A stretch of 59,466 nt of DNA from positions 1-59,466 of the forward strand of contig CAMNXF010000016.1 of assembly GCA_946567425.1 (NCBI GenBank). The letters run 5' to 3'. This DNA is from an uncultured Clostridia bacterium. Lineage in GTDB: Bacteria > Bacillota > Clostridia > Oscillospirales > Ruminococcaceae. A model generated the notes under the pieces. That model saw only the letters and a list, made by a program, of their open reading frames with translations. It did not search any database and had not been told where the DNA came from. Position numbers and translations under genes: made by a program. Below, piece by piece: positions 7,506 through 16,698 of the stretch. Each line of letters opens with the position of its first letter. Position 1 is the stretch's first letter.

Positions 7506-8828
7506 ATGAGTATGCTGTATGCAGCATCAACTGCTATATCAAATATAATGGTTGTTAGTGCGGTAATACTTTTCTTGTCGGTTGTTACGGAAAGAAGCTG
7601 CTCAAAATTACGCTTTGCCGTAATTGCTTTCACAGCAGCAATTACGGGATTTATGATACAGCTGCTTTTTCGGGAGATAAACGGAAATTATCTGAATGAA
7701 AGTTATTTCTTTTTACTGCTGTTTCTGGACTTTCCAAGACTTTGTTTGCTGACTCTTATAGCATTAAAAAATTTTGGCTTTAGAGAGATAGTGACCACTT
7801 TGATAATTCAGTTTATGTGTTTGGTTTTAAGCTCCTCCGTTACCGCGCTGCTGCCAACGGATATTACTGAAAACAATCTGTATGCCGTTTGTATTCCAAA
7901 AATCGCTGTTCCGGCTTGTATTCTGATTTTATCGTTCGTTTTTAAAAGAAAAACAAAATATAATGCCAAAATAGTCAATGGAGCGTATTCAAGTATTCCC
8001 GTTCATATATACATATTCGTACTTATAGCTTTGTTCCTTGAGGACGGATTAGTTGAACTGTTATGTTACGGCACGCCTAAAATCGAAATAAAAATAAAAG
8101 TGGCAAAAATCTTATTGCTGTTCCTTATTATATGCGTGACCGTTCTGATAATTTCGCTCACCGTTAATGTTCTTTATCAAAAATATTATGCGCGAGTAAA
8201 CAATATTCTTGAGGATCAGGTAAATTCTCAGCTCATTCATTACAAAAAGAGAGAAAAAATCGACTTGGAAATACAAAGTTTCCGTCATGACTTCAACAAT
8301 CACGTCAAGTGCCTTGAATCGCTTATGGCGGCGCAGAAATTTAACGAAGCAACTGCGTATCTCGAAAAAATTTCGGGCATGATGCCATTTGGAGAATTCC
8401 TTTTCAGAACAGGAAATTACATATCGGATGCTATTCTTACCGAGGCGCAGGAGAACTGTGCAAAAGACAATATAAATATCAATTTTAAGGGCTGCATTCC
8501 GCAGAATGTTGACAGCACCGATCTTTGCATAATCCTTTCAAATGCGCTGAAAAACGCGATAGAAGCCTGCCATGATTTGACGGAAAACAAAATAGTTTTT
8601 GTTTATGGTAACTGTCAACAAGGCGTAATGGTGCTTATAATTAAAAACCCTACCTCTATTAAAGGCTGTGCAAAAGATATCTTTCCTACGACATCAAAAC
8701 CGGATAAGTTATCACACGGATTTGGGTTTTATAATATGCAGCATATCGTGAACAAATACGGCGGAACTATGCATACTCTTATTGAAGATGGTTTTTTCAC
8801 GCTCAGTATTACCTTGGAGCTTCAATAA
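7506..8828 (+). CDS. GHKL-type sensor histidine kinase (second system)
   Basis: The protein has 440 aa, with roughly six transmembrane segments in residues 1-230, a coiled-coil linker, and a GHKL domain. The phosphoacceptor motif is SFRHDFNNHVKC (His near 262). N-box residues appear in LSNALKNAIEACHD and the glycine loop in SHGFGFYNMQ. Its ATG follows the regulator's TGA with no gap and uses GGGGAGGATATGA as ribosome-binding site, so the two are made together. No peptide pheromone or processing gene is adjacent. Confidence 0.9.
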   Translation: MSMLYAASTAISNIMVVSAVILFLSVVTERSCSKLRFAVIAFTAAITGFMIQLLFREINGNYLNESYFFLLLFLDFPRLCLLTLIALKNFGFREIVTTLIIQFMCLVLSSSVTALLPTDITENNLYAVCIPKIAVPACILILSFVFKRKTKYNAKIVNGAYSSIPVHIYIFVLIALFLEDGLVELLCYGTPKIEIKIKVAKILLLFLIICVTVLIISLTVNVLYQKYYARVNNILEDQVNSQLIHYKKREKIDLEIQSFRHDFNNHVKCLESLMAAQKFNEATAYLEKISGMMPFGEFLFRTGNYISDAILTEAQENCAKDNININFKGCIPQNVDSTDLCIILSNALKNAIEACHDLTENKIVFVYGNCQQGVMVLIIKNPTSIKGCAKDIFPTTSKPDKLSHGFGFYNMQHIVNKYGGTMHTLIEDGFFTLSITLELQ

Positions 8829-9396
8829 TCATACATTATTAACAATTATTGCATTCTCGTTTTTGGGCGAATGTCTTTTTGATGTGGCAACCTCTGCGCT
8901 TATATCTTCAAACCATCTCACACACTAATCGACGCGGGTTTCGGTGATAACATCTTCAACACAACTGTATTGATCTCTTGGCTGTCAGCGTATTATATCC
9001 TGCACGCTGCATTCTCCGAGATTGAATATGTGTCCTCAAACGCTATCTCCCCTCTTAAAAGTTGTTTAAACGCAGATTCCGCAATTTCTTCAACTGCGGA
9101 ATCCGTTTGAGCCGCTTTAATCAGAAGCAGTTTATATATAACTACATCGGGATTTCAATCTCCATTCAATTCCTTTGGTACAATATAACTGTAGCTTACA
9201 GCCGATACCACAGCGAGATTTACAAGCTAGCTTATTTTTGTTATAAAAGGATGGTAATGAACTTACGGCAACCCCTTTGAATTTCGCTTTTGTGTCATTA
9301 ACCAAAAAGAATCGTGATAAGTTCTAGGTGGAACATTACAATTATTTTTCGGAAAGAAGAAATGATTTTGTCAAGCGATATTGACAAAATCAAAAT
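8829..9396. other. Gene-free stretch with one long stem-loop
   Basis: No credible coding sequence is seen on either strand. The one structured feature is an inverted repeat at 9068-9108: GATTCCGCA / TGCGGAATC (9 bp), extended by AAACG / CGTTT across a 2-base bulge. No T-run follows on either strand. The region borders transposase debris on its right and is probably decayed mobile DNA. Confidence 0.4.
9364..9391. repeat. Palindrome shared with the end of the first gene
   Basis: GATTTTGTCAA and TTGACAAAATC form 11-bp arms around GCGATA. The 24-nt core at 9369-9392 matches 30-53 at all but one base. There it covers the last codons and stop of the secreted protein gene. Here it sits exactly where recognisable IS256 transposase homology begins. 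Confidence 0.55.
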
Positions 9397-9580
9397 CAGC
9401 TGTGCATTGTGCATCAGATACGCAACAGATTTACCAAATCCAAAGGGATTTTCCCGACAGACGACTCAATACGTAAGATAATTTATATGAGCGCTGCCGA
9501 GATTTCAAAGAGATTGACTATGCCTGTTCGTAATTGGGGTTTGGCATATCCGTAGTTTACTATCTTTTTCTAGGATAGAT
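9397..9580 (+). pseudogene. IS256-family transposase fragment with internal deletion
   Basis: Translation gives QLCIVHQIRN fused directly to RFTKSKGIFPTDDS and then AEISKRLTMPVRNWGLAYP, stop, FTIFF, stop, DR. These blocks are the hallmark C-terminal motifs of IS256 (Mutator) transposases, but the 90 or so residues normally between HQIRN and TKTKG are gone and two stop codons interrupt the end. The 5' two thirds of the gene are absent, so this is a dead remnant. Confidence 0.8.
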
Positions 9581-9661
9581 CTATAGCAAAGTTTCCGTGG
9601 TTCTGCCCCGAACCCCGAGGTTTATCCGCTTAGAGATTACTGGTGAAGAACAGCAGTCAAA

Positions 9662-9927
9662 TATCACCCAGGTTATACAGCATTTTACGATGAGTGTGTA
9701 AAGTATAAGTATGTTGTCCATATCAGGCCGCGCGGCGAAGAAAAAAAAATGAAATCAATCCTTACTTTAAAGCCCGCCGCCGGATTGTGGAGGTTGTGCA
9801 TTTCCGGATAAACAGGTTCAGAAAGCTTCTTGTTCGTTTTGAAAAGAAAGTTGACAATTATTGGAATCTGCTTTGCCTTGCCTGTGCCGTTATTGTTTGG
9901 CGCAGATTGTTGCAAGTTCATCAATAG
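9662..9927 (+). pseudogene. IS5-family transposase C-terminal fragment, frameshifted
   Basis: Two frames together encode YHPGYTAFYDECVKYKYV, HIRPRGEEKK, then NEINPYFKARRRIVE, HFRINRFRKLLVRFEK and NLLCLACAVIVWRR. This is the C-terminal end of an IS5-type DDE transposase, including the catalytic Glu segment. A one-base shift within the A9 tract at 9741-9749 separates the halves, and the N-terminal catalytic residues are missing. Confidence 0.75.
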
Positions 9928-9991
9928 TTATTGTTGGATAAGCTCTTAGTTTCGACATTTTCAGACCTTGTTGTTAAGCAACATTGCTACA

Positions 9992-10022
9992 TGAATCGGC
10001 TTATCCTGTTGGACAAGCCGAT
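9992..10022. repeat. Stem-loop downstream of the ABC transporter operon
   Basis: AATCGGCTT and AAGCCGATT form a 9-bp stem that continues inward with CC/GG pairs. It lies some 80 bases beyond the stop of the ATPase gene (minus strand). No T-run follows on the minus strand, so it may protect a 3' end rather than terminate. Confidence 0.35.
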
Positions 10023-10105
10023 TCGCTCTCCTATTCGGTTTTTTGAATTATCTGTTAAGGAGATCACCCATTCAGGGAGAGCTTTTATTTTGAAACGTAT
10101 CTTGG

Positions 10106-10894
10106 TTACGGATTTTCCAGCGACTTCTCGAGAAAGCTCTTTGTCTTTTCGCTCTTCGGCGCGCCGAAAACCTCGTCGGGCGTACCGTATTCCTCGATAA
10201 CGCCGTCCGCCATAAAGATGACCTTATCGGCAACTCCGCGCGCAAAATTCATCTCGTGAGTTACCACGATCATCGTGCGGTCGGAAGTTTTCAATTCGCG
10301 GATAACGCGCAGCACCTCGCCCGTAAGCTCCGGGTCAAGTGCGGAGGTCGGCTCGTCAAAGCAGAGAATATCGGGGTTCAGAGCTAGCGCGCGCGCGATA
10401 GCAACACGCTGCTGCTGCCCGCCCGAAAGCTCGCAGGGGAAGTTGTTCACCTTGTCGGACAGTCCGACCGTGTCAAGCAGACGGCGCGAGTTGTCGTCAA
10501 TCTGCTTTTTTATTTCCTTTTTCTCCGTTTTGGAGAGCTTTTTGCCTTTAATCTGCCGAAGATTGGGAGCTAACGAAACGTTCCTCAAAACGTTATACTG
10601 TGGAAACAGATTGAACTGCTGAAACACCAACCCGAAATGCAGCCGTTTTTCGCGCTTCTCCGCGTCGGAATAAGGCGACTCGTCCGAGTTAAACAGCACG
10701 TTCCCGTTGACGGATATCATACCCGTGTCGGGTGTTTCAAGGAAGTTTATACAGCGCAGCAGCGTGGTTTTGCCGCTGCCCGAGCTGCCGATTATCGCAA
10801 GCACCTCTCCCCTCTCCATTGAGAAGTCGATGCCCTTTAACACCTCCGTTTTTCCAAAGGATTTAAAAATATTTTTTATTTCTAAAAACGACAT
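10106..10894 (-). CDS. Polar amino-acid ABC transporter, ATP-binding subunit (GlnQ-like)
   Basis: This 262-aa cytoplasmic ATPase energises amino-acid import. Visible motifs are Walker A GSSGSGKTT (residues ~36-44), the signature LSGGQQQRVAIARAL, Walker B ILCFDEPTSALDPE and the H-loop VVTHEMNFA. Length and motifs fit GlnQ/ArtM. It is the last gene of a binding protein-permease-ATPase operon; its ATG follows GGAGGATCAAA, 12 bases after the permease stop. Substrate is a polar amino acid, but which one cannot be told. Confidence 0.93.
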   Translation of the reverse strand: MSFLEIKNIFKSFGKTEVLKGIDFSMERGEVLAIIGSSGSGKTTLLRCINFLETPDTGMISVNGNVLFNSDESPYSDAEKREKRLHFGLVFQQFNLFPQYNVLRNVSLAPNLRQIKGKKLSKTEKKEIKKQIDDNSRRLLDTVGLSDKVNNFPCELSGGQQQRVAIARALALNPDILCFDEPTSALDPELTGEVLRVIRELKTSDRTMIVVTHEMNFARGVADKVIFMADGVIEEYGTPDEVFGAPKSEKTKSFLEKSLENP

Positions 10895-10906
10895 TTTGAT
10901 CCTCCG

Positions 10907-11554
10907 TCAACCGCTGTAGTAGTTCATCTTCTTTTCGGCGAAATTCAGCAGAAACGTAAGCAGCGCCGAGAACAGCAAATAAAACGCGCCGACATAGAAC
11001 AACGGCCAGATGATACCCTTTACGGAAATGATGTTTTCAGCCGCCTTGACAAGCTCTGCGACCGCAATTACGCGCGCAAGCGACGTATCCTTAACCAGTG
11101 TAATGATCTCGTTGCCCATAGGCGGCACTATGCGCTTTATTACCTGAAACAGCACTATTTTAAAGAAGATCTGAGTTTTCGTCATACCGAGCACCTGCCC
11201 CGCCTCGTATTGCCCCTTGGAAATGCTCTCGATACCACCGCGGTATATCTCTGAAAAATAGCAGGAATAATTTATTACAAAAGCAATAAGCACCGCTGTA
11301 AGCCGAGGCAGCTTGACATCCCAGTTCAGCAATCCCGGTCCGTAGAATATCAGAATGATCTGCAGCATAAGCGGCGTTCCGCGAATTATCCACACAAATA
11401 CTTTTGTTATCCACTTTATCGGCGGAATTTTCGACATCGAGCCGAATGTGATGATAAGCCCCAGCGGCAGCGATGCGGCGAGCGTTATTCCGAAAATCAG
11501 AAGCGTTATGCCGAAGCCGTCCGCAAGCTGACGTGTTACGTCCCAAAAACTCAT
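10907..11554 (-). CDS. Polar amino-acid ABC transporter, permease subunit (HisM/GlnP-like)
   Basis: This 215-aa inner-membrane protein has about five transmembrane helices. It carries the family signature VWIIRGTPLMLQ near residue 60 and the coupling-helix motif YEAGQVLGMTKTQIF (about 140-155) that contacts the ATPase. The complete GTP-rich FRGTP-type motif places it in the His/Glu/Gln/Arg permease family. A single permease gene is present, so the transporter probably uses a homodimer. Ribosome-binding site GGGGAAG precedes the ATG. Confidence 0.93.
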   Translation of the reverse strand: MSFWDVTRQLADGFGITLLIFGITLAASLPLGLIITFGSMSKIPPIKWITKVFVWIIRGTPLMLQIILIFYGPGLLNWDVKLPRLTAVLIAFVINYSCYFSEIYRGGIESISKGQYEAGQVLGMTKTQIFFKIVLFQVIKRIVPPMGNEIITLVKDTSLARVIAVAELVKAAENIISVKGIIWPLFYVGAFYLLFSALLTFLLNFAEKKMNYYSG

Positions 11555-11634
11555 ACGGTCTTCCCCTTTAATTACAAAGCACGGCGCGAGAGCTGTCCGC
11601 TACCCGTGCCGTGTCTATTTTGTGCGTTCGTTCA

Positions 11635-12552
11635 TTAAGCGCCGATAAGAAGCGCGTCGTCAAGATTGTACTTCTTCGCGATCTCAAGCAGCTTGCCCTC
11701 GGCAGCCAGTTCATCAATAGCCGCGTTGATCTTCGCAATAGTTTCGGTATCGCCGAGACGCGCGCCGATAGCGTACTCCTCGTCGGTGTTCTGAATGTTC
11801 TCAAGAACCTTCAGATCGGCAAAATCGGTGCCCTCTGCGGTAGCCGCCTTAGCCATCGTAAAGTCGATAATGCAAGCGTCCGCCTGACCCGTCTTTACCT
11901 CAAGCAGCGCGTCCTTTTGCGCCTCCATGCTCACCTTCGTGCAACCCTTGAGCGCTTCGTCATTTTTGATAACGTCCTCACCCGCAGAGCCGCCCTCAAC
12001 CGCTATGGTAATGCTGCCCATTTCCGCGGTAGTGGGGTACTTTTCGGCGTTCTCCGCCTTAACGACGGTGGCCTGTTTGTTTTTCAAATACGATTTCGAA
12101 AACAGCATATTCTCTTTTCTTTCCTCGGTAACGGTAAGACCGTTCCATACAAGGTCGATCGTCTTTGCGTTCAACTCGAACTCCTTTTTTGTCCACTCGA
12201 TAACTTGGAAATCGGGTTCAACGCCCAGCTTCTCACATACAGCCTTGGTAAACTCGGTCTCAAATCCGATAAGCTCGCCGCTGTCGTCTTGATAATTCAT
12301 AGGAACATTGTAGGTAATTCCGACTACCAGCTTACCCTTGTTGACTATGTAATCCCAATCGGTCTCGCCGCCGTTGTTGTTATCAGGAGCGCTGTTGTCG
12401 CCGCCTGCAGAGTTGCCGCCGTCACTCGCCGAGTTCGCTCCGGAATTGTCAACCGAACCGTTGACATTCGAGCCGCTTTCACCGCCGCCGCAGCCGCAAA
12501 GACCAAGGCACATTACCGCGCCCACAAGCACGGAAAGTATTCTTTTCTTCAT
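11635..12552 (-). CDS. Amino-acid ABC transporter substrate-binding lipoprotein
   Basis: The 305-aa extracytoplasmic receptor has a signal peptide with a lipobox ending in LCGC (Cys 21), followed by a Gly/Ser/Asn/Asp-rich linker (about 22-65). The type-3 solute-binding fold then starts at KLVVGITYNVPMNYQD. Family motifs include LIGFETEFTKAVCEKLGV, DLVWNGLTVTEER and CIIDFTMAKAA. It is the first gene of the transporter operon, with an 80-base gap to the permease that contains an imperfect GC-rich stem (CACGGC / GCCGTG), possibly lowering downstream expression relative to the binding protein. Confidence 0.93.
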   Translation of the reverse strand: MKKRILSVLVGAVMCLGLCGCGGGESGSNVNGSVDNSGANSASDGGNSAGGDNSAPDNNNGGETDWDYIVNKGKLVVGITYNVPMNYQDDSGELIGFETEFTKAVCEKLGVEPDFQVIEWTKKEFELNAKTIDLVWNGLTVTEERKENMLFSKSYLKNKQATVVKAENAEKYPTTAEMGSITIAVEGGSAGEDVIKNDEALKGCTKVSMEAQKDALLEVKTGQADACIIDFTMAKAATAEGTDFADLKVLENIQNTDEEYAIGARLGDTETIAKINAAIDELAAEGKLLEIAKKYNLDDALLIGA

Positions 12553-12627
12553 AATAATTATCGTCCTTTCGTGTTCTGTTATCTGTTTATCACGGTAAAG
12601 CGAACAAGCCGCAGTACCACAAATGTT

Positions 12628-12656
12628 ATTTTATCACATTGAACTTGTTTTGTCAA
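12628..12656 (-). promoter_or_regulatory. Promoter of the amino-acid ABC transporter operon
   Basis: On the minus strand TTGACA (12651-12656), 17 bp, TAAAAT (12628-12633). It lies about 75 bases upstream of the binding-protein start. No operator is recognisable. Confidence 0.75.
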
Positions 12657-12728
12657 TAGATTGCGGACAGTTCAGCCTTTTCAACAAATTTTGCGGTTTT
12701 TCGGCGATTTTTTAGTAACAATTTTCCG

Positions 12729-13496
12729 TCATATTCCAAAGCGGACAGCCATTATAGCCGCCCATTCACGGACCCAATAGTTAAGCAGATTGTGAAACGG
12801 TGTTCTTGTTGAATGATGTCCGATATCCGATAAGCCGTTTTCGTGAGCGTAGATATCGGCACGGTACTGGTGAAAATCATTGGTAACGATAACAACGCCG
12901 TTCGTAATGCCCATTTCCGATAATATTTCCGTGGAAAAGCGTATATTCTCGCGTGTGCTGACCGACTTGTCCTCCTTGAGAATGCGCTCTCCCGCTATCC
13001 CGTTATCGATCAGATAACGCCGCATCGCCTCTGCCTCGGAGATATCCTCTCCGTTTCCCTGTCCGCCGCTCACAACGCATACTGCGTTGGTGTGCTCGTC
13101 GAGAACCTCCAGCGCTGCGTTCAGCCTGTAAGCCAGCATTGAACTGGGAGTTTCGCCGCGCACCTGACAGCCGAGCACTATAACGGCACGCGGCTCGTCA
13201 AGCGGCTTTTCTATACACACCGCCATATTCACCGAAAAAACAACGCATAACACCGCACAAAAAGCAATAATTCCGCCAAAGAGAATAAGCAGAATTTTTC
13301 CGATAAGTTTTCCCCATATCCGCTTTAACAGCTTGCAGAAAGGTTTCCACAGCAGCATTATCAGGAAAACCGCGCCGAAAAGCGCCGTACCGATAAACGT
13401 ACCCGCAGTAACAAAGTTTAAATTCACCCAGACCAGCATTATAAAGGAAATCGCCGCGATAAGTATTCTTAATGCTGCAGAAATTCTTTTTGTCAT
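12729..13496 (-). CDS. DUF218 (SanA/YdcF/ElyC-like) membrane protein
   Basis: This 255-aa protein has hydrophobic segments at residues 8-100 (about three helices) followed by a DUF218 domain. Domain motifs are AVIVLGCQV, MLAYRLNAALEVL, VSGGQGNGEDISEAEAM, the STRENIRFS block, and IVTNDFHQYRADIY. Relatives act in envelope maintenance and vancomycin sensitivity in enterobacteria; the reaction is not established. A terminator lies just upstream of its weak GGAG ribosome-binding site, so it may depend on read-through or an unseen promoter. Confidence 0.85.
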   Translation of the reverse strand: MTKRISAALRILIAAISFIMLVWVNLNFVTAGTFIGTALFGAVFLIMLLWKPFCKLLKRIWGKLIGKILLILFGGIIAFCAVLCVVFSVNMAVCIEKPLDEPRAVIVLGCQVRGETPSSMLAYRLNAALEVLDEHTNAVCVVSGGQGNGEDISEAEAMRRYLIDNGIAGERILKEDKSVSTRENIRFSTEILSEMGITNGVVIVTNDFHQYRADIYAHENGLSDIGHHSTRTPFHNLLNYWVREWAAIMAVRFGI

Positions 13497-13506
13497 AATT
13501 TACTCC

Positions 13507-13537
13507 GAAAAAGGCTGCCGGAGTTTACCCGACAGCC
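13507..13537 (-). terminator. Terminator after the zinc-ribbon gene
   Basis: On the minus strand GGCTGTCGG pairs with CCGGCAGCC (one wobble) and is followed by TTTTT. It separates the gene at 13546-14049 from the DUF218 gene. Confidence 0.7.
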
Positions 13538-13545
13538 GTGTGTTA

Positions 13546-14049
13546 TCAATAACGATAGTATCCGCTGTTAAATATTTCGTTCCACTCGTCCGAGCCGGCG
13601 CAAGACAGCGCGCAAGCGAATATGCCAATATACATCAGTATCACGAGACCCACGGCGATAGCCATCATAATAAGCATAGCACGCGCGTAGTTCTTTTTGG
13701 GCTGCGGCGTATCGCCGCTGAAACCCCAGACAAACAGCAGAATAAGACCGATAATTCCGAGCGATGAAAGAAATATCGTCAGCACCCACTGCCCGACGGT
13801 CATATTCTCGGTGCGCTCGGGTGTTCCCGCATTGTTGTAGCTCTGCGGATAAGAGGGCATCTGCGCCGCGTTCGGGCTTTGGTAAGTATTGCCTGCGGGG
13901 GGAACGGGAGTCGACTGCATAGGCTCAACGGACGGAGTGCCCGCGGGCTTGCTCAAATCGACGGCGCTTTCGAGCAGCGCGCCGCAGGACGGACAGAACT
14001 TGCCTTCGCCTTGGACTAACGTACCGCATTTGTCACAAAATCTTTCCAT
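13546..14049 (-). CDS. Zinc-ribbon membrane protein
   Basis: The protein is about 167 aa. An N-terminal zinc ribbon (CDKCG...CPSCG, residues ~4-23) is followed by a Pro/Gln-rich linker (about 30-80) and then two hydrophobic helices (about 85-145) ending in a short acidic tail. Many Firmicutes have such zinc-ribbon-plus-membrane proteins, mostly of unknown role. ATG 14049 is preferred because GTGAGGTTAATT precedes it; a GTG 12 bases upstream would place the start inside the ribosome-binding site. Confidence 0.75.
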   Translation of the reverse strand: MERFCDKCGTLVQGEGKFCPSCGALLESAVDLSKPAGTPSVEPMQSTPVPPAGNTYQSPNAAQMPSYPQSYNNAGTPERTENMTVGQWVLTIFLSSLGIIGLILLFVWGFSGDTPQPKKNYARAMLIMMAIAVGLVILMYIGIFACALSCAGSDEWNEIFNSGYYRY

Positions 14050-14136
14050 AATTAACCTCACTAAATATTTCTCTTGGGGAGGAATTCCCCTCTGATTTAT
14101 ATAATAACATATTATGGACGTTTTGTCAATGCTTTT

Positions 14137-14559
14137 TTATCCGTGAATCCATTGGCTCATTCCCGCGCCGAGAGCCTCGTTGGGGCGCTCTCTGAAACCA
14201 AACTGCTTGTAAAAATTTTCTCTGCCGAGCGCGGACATCAAGTACAGCGCTATCGTATCGCCCGGTTCAAGCGTGCTCTGCATAAACGCCATTGTGCGGC
14301 GCATAAGCTCCTTGCCTATACCGCGGTGCTGATACTCGGGGATCACCATTACGTCAGTTATGTAATTCGCATAGCTGCCGTCGGACAGCACGCGAATCAT
14401 TCCCACAACTCTGCCGTTGTCGCGCACCGTCGTGATGTGGAACGCGTTGTTGAGCGCGTTGCTTGCTATTCTTTCCGACAGCACCGTGAAATTTACGGCG
14501 CGGCGCATTTCCATATACTCCTCCAACGTGGGAGCTTTGTCAATATACTCGATTGCCAT
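14137..14559 (-). CDS. GNAT-family N-acetyltransferase
   Basis: The 140-aa cytoplasmic enzyme has a GNAT fold: the beta4 strand DVMVIPEYQHRGIGKELM contains the acetyl-CoA pyrophosphate loop Q-x-x-G-I-G (about residues 74-80), and the C-terminal FYKQFGF closes the fold. Substrate is unknown. It lies downstream of ftsH past a terminator-like hairpin, with its own GGAAAGGTGAAAA ribosome-binding site. Confidence 0.9.
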   Translation of the reverse strand: MAIEYIDKAPTLEEYMEMRRAVNFTVLSERIASNALNNAFHITTVRDNGRVVGMIRVLSDGSYANYITDVMVIPEYQHRGIGKELMRRTMAFMQSTLEPGDTIALYLMSALGRENFYKQFGFRERPNEALGAGMSQWIHG

Positions 14560-14580
14560 TTTTCACCTTTCCATAAAATT

Positions 14581-14603
14581 CCGTCCTGTCGGCAACAGGA
14601 CGG
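14581..14603 (-). terminator. Hairpin after ftsH
   Basis: CCGTCCTGT and ACAGGACGG form a perfect 9-bp stem with a 5-nt loop, 14 bases past the ftsH stop. On the minus strand it is followed by AATTTTATGG. It is nearly symmetrical, so it could act both ways. Confidence 0.6.
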
Positions 14604-14616
14604 ATATTTTATTATT

Positions 14617-16635
14617 TCAGTCTTTATTTTCGGGAGCGTCCTCGGCTGTATCCGTTTTCTCTTTGAAAACCTCCGTTTTTTCAGCCTCGGCCTTTTCTTC
14701 GGGCTGCTCCGTAACGGGCTTTTCCTCGTTAAAGAACACCTTGTTGCCCTCGATATCGATCTCTCCTGCCATCAGCTTGTAGAAATCGGGGCCGTCTATC
14801 TTTTCGTGACGAAGCAGATACTGAGCGCAGCGCTCCAGCAAATCGCCGTGTATAGTGAGGATATCCTTCGCCTTTTCATAGCCCGTTTCAATAAGCTCGC
14901 GGATCTCCGCGTCAATCTCCGACGCCACGTTTTCGGAATAATTACGGCTGTGACCGTAGTCTCTTCCAAGGAACACCTCATTATTCTCGCTGCCGTACAA
15001 AATCGGACCGAGCTTCTCCGAAAAGCCGTAGCGCGTTACCATATCTCTCGCCACACCCGTAGCGCGCTCGATGTCGTTGGACGCGCCCGTTGAGATGTCG
15101 TCGAGAATGAGTTTCTCGGCAACACGTCCGCCGAGCAGAACCACAATCTCTTCCTCCATATAGGTCTTGGAAACGAACGTCTTATCCTTTTCGGGAACGT
15201 GCATTGTAAAGCCGCCCGCCATTCCGCGCGGTATGATCGACACCTGATGCACCTTATCCTGCGACGGACTGAAGAAAGTCGTAATAGCGTGACCCGCCTC
15301 GTGGTATGCAGTGAGTTTTTTCTCGTCCTCGGAGACCACGCGCGACTTCTTCTCGGGACCCGCGACTACCTTGATAGTCGCCTCCTCGATATCCGCCTTG
15401 GTGACCGCCTTTCGGTTCGCCCTCGCGGCAAGCAGCGCAGCCTCGTTCACAAGATTTTCCAAGTCCGCGCCCGTAAAGCCCGCTGTCGTCGCGGCGATAG
15501 TCTTGAGATTTACGTCCGGACCGATATTCTTGTTGCGCGTGTGAACTTTAAGGATTTCCTCTCTGCCCTTGATATCTGGATAGCTTACGACGACCTGTCT
15601 GTCAAAACGACCGGGACGCAGCAGAGCAGGATCTAGGATATCGCGACGGTTGGTCGCCGCCATAACAATGATGTTTTCATTTTCGGTAAAGCCGTCCATT
15701 TCAACGAGGAGCTGGTTCAAAGTCTGCTCACGCTCGTCGTGACCGCCGCCGAGACCCGCGCCGCGCTGTCTTCCGACCGCATCAATCTCGTCAATGAAAA
15801 TAATGGACGGAGTGTGTTTCTTCGCCTGATCGAACAGGTCGCGCACTCTCGAAGCTCCGACGCCGACGTACATCTCGACGAAATCCGAACCCGAGATCGA
15901 GAAAAACGGAGCGCCCGCCTCACCCGCGACAGCCTTTGCGAGGAGCGTCTTACCAGTTCCGGGAGGTCCTACAAGCAGCACGCCCTTGGGAACTCTCGCG
16001 CCGATTTCACGGTACTTGCCGGGATTTTTAAGGTAGTCGACGATCTCAACAAGCTCCTGTTTCTCCTCGTCCGCACCCGCAACATCCTCGAACGTGACCT
16101 TTTTGCCAGTCTGCTGGCGAACGTTCGCGCGTGAGAACGTGTTCATTTTGCCGCCGCCCGTAGTCTGGCGCAGCACGATAACCGTAAATATCACCATAAC
16201 GCCGACAAGCAGCAGATACGGCAGAATGCTCGTAAGGAACGTGTTGTCGGATATCGGTATATAATTCTCGATCAGCGGAGCCTCGGGATTTGCCTCGTTG
16301 TAGCGCTGACGGTAATTCGCGATCTTGCCTTCCTTTGTATAGCCCGAATTTATATCGTTTATGAAAATATTGACATTCGGCACGGAATACGCCTTAAGAT
16401 CCTGCTGATTTTTGGGGTCGCCGCCCTTGAGAACGTATGTCAGTCTGCCGCTTCCGAGATCCAACTCGAACCACGAAACGTTCAGATTATCGAACTCCGC
16501 AATAACGTCGGAATATTTTGACGACATAGCGGCACTACGTCCGCCCGCCATATTAAGCACGGATACCAGTCCGAATATCAGCAGAAGCGCTATCAGAAAG
16601 TAAATTATCACGCCTTGGAGCTTATTTTTCTTCAT
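14617..16635 (-). CDS. ftsH: ATP-dependent zinc metalloprotease FtsH
   Basis: The 672-aa protein is anchored by helices near residues 8-28 and 135-155 flanking an extracytoplasmic loop. The AAA domain has Walker A GPPGTGKT (about 222), Walker [12 protein letters not shown], and the second region of homology around RPGRFDRQ. The peptidase domain carries the zinc motif HEAGH (about 443). The C-terminal 50 residues are a Glu/Lys-rich tail. It degrades misfolded membrane proteins and short-lived regulators. It follows hpt in the same direction, the conserved tilS-hpt-ftsH order of Firmicutes. Confidence 0.97.
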   Translation of the reverse strand: MKKNKLQGVIIYFLIALLLIFGLVSVLNMAGGRSAAMSSKYSDVIAEFDNLNVSWFELDLGSGRLTYVLKGGDPKNQQDLKAYSVPNVNIFINDINSGYTKEGKIANYRQRYNEANPEAPLIENYIPISDNTFLTSILPYLLLVGVMVIFTVIVLRQTTGGGKMNTFSRANVRQQTGKKVTFEDVAGADEEKQELVEIVDYLKNPGKYREIGARVPKGVLLVGPPGTGKTLLAKAVAGEAGAPFFSISGSDFVEMYVGVGASRVRDLFDQAKKHTPSIIFIDEIDAVGRQRGAGLGGGHDEREQTLNQLLVEMDGFTENENIIVMAATNRRDILDPALLRPGRFDRQVVVSYPDIKGREEILKVHTRNKNIGPDVNLKTIAATTAGFTGADLENLVNEAALLAARANRKAVTKADIEEATIKVVAGPEKKSRVVSEDEKKLTAYHEAGHAITTFFSPSQDKVHQVSIIPRGMAGGFTMHVPEKDKTFVSKTYMEEEIVVLLGGRVAEKLILDDISTGASNDIERATGVARDMVTRYGFSEKLGPILYGSENNEVFLGRDYGHSRNYSENVASEIDAEIRELIETGYEKAKDILTIHGDLLERCAQYLLRHEKIDGPDFYKLMAGEIDIEGNKVFFNEEKPVTEQPEEKAEAEKTEVFKEKTDTAEDAPENKD

Positions 16636-16698
16636 TTAAACCGCCTTTCCTGTTTCGGGCAAACTTCCGCCCGAAAATATATGTTAAAATTTAACTTT

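Noticed and set aside
9931..10200. 89-codon plus-strand frame left of the ABC transporter
   Set aside because: Overlaps the 3' end of the ATPase gene and the hairpin; no ribosome-binding site or domain.
10275..12642. Long plus-strand open frames opposite the ABC transporter genes
   Set aside because: They mirror the codon use of the real minus-strand genes, have no ribosome-binding sites and encode no recognisable domain.
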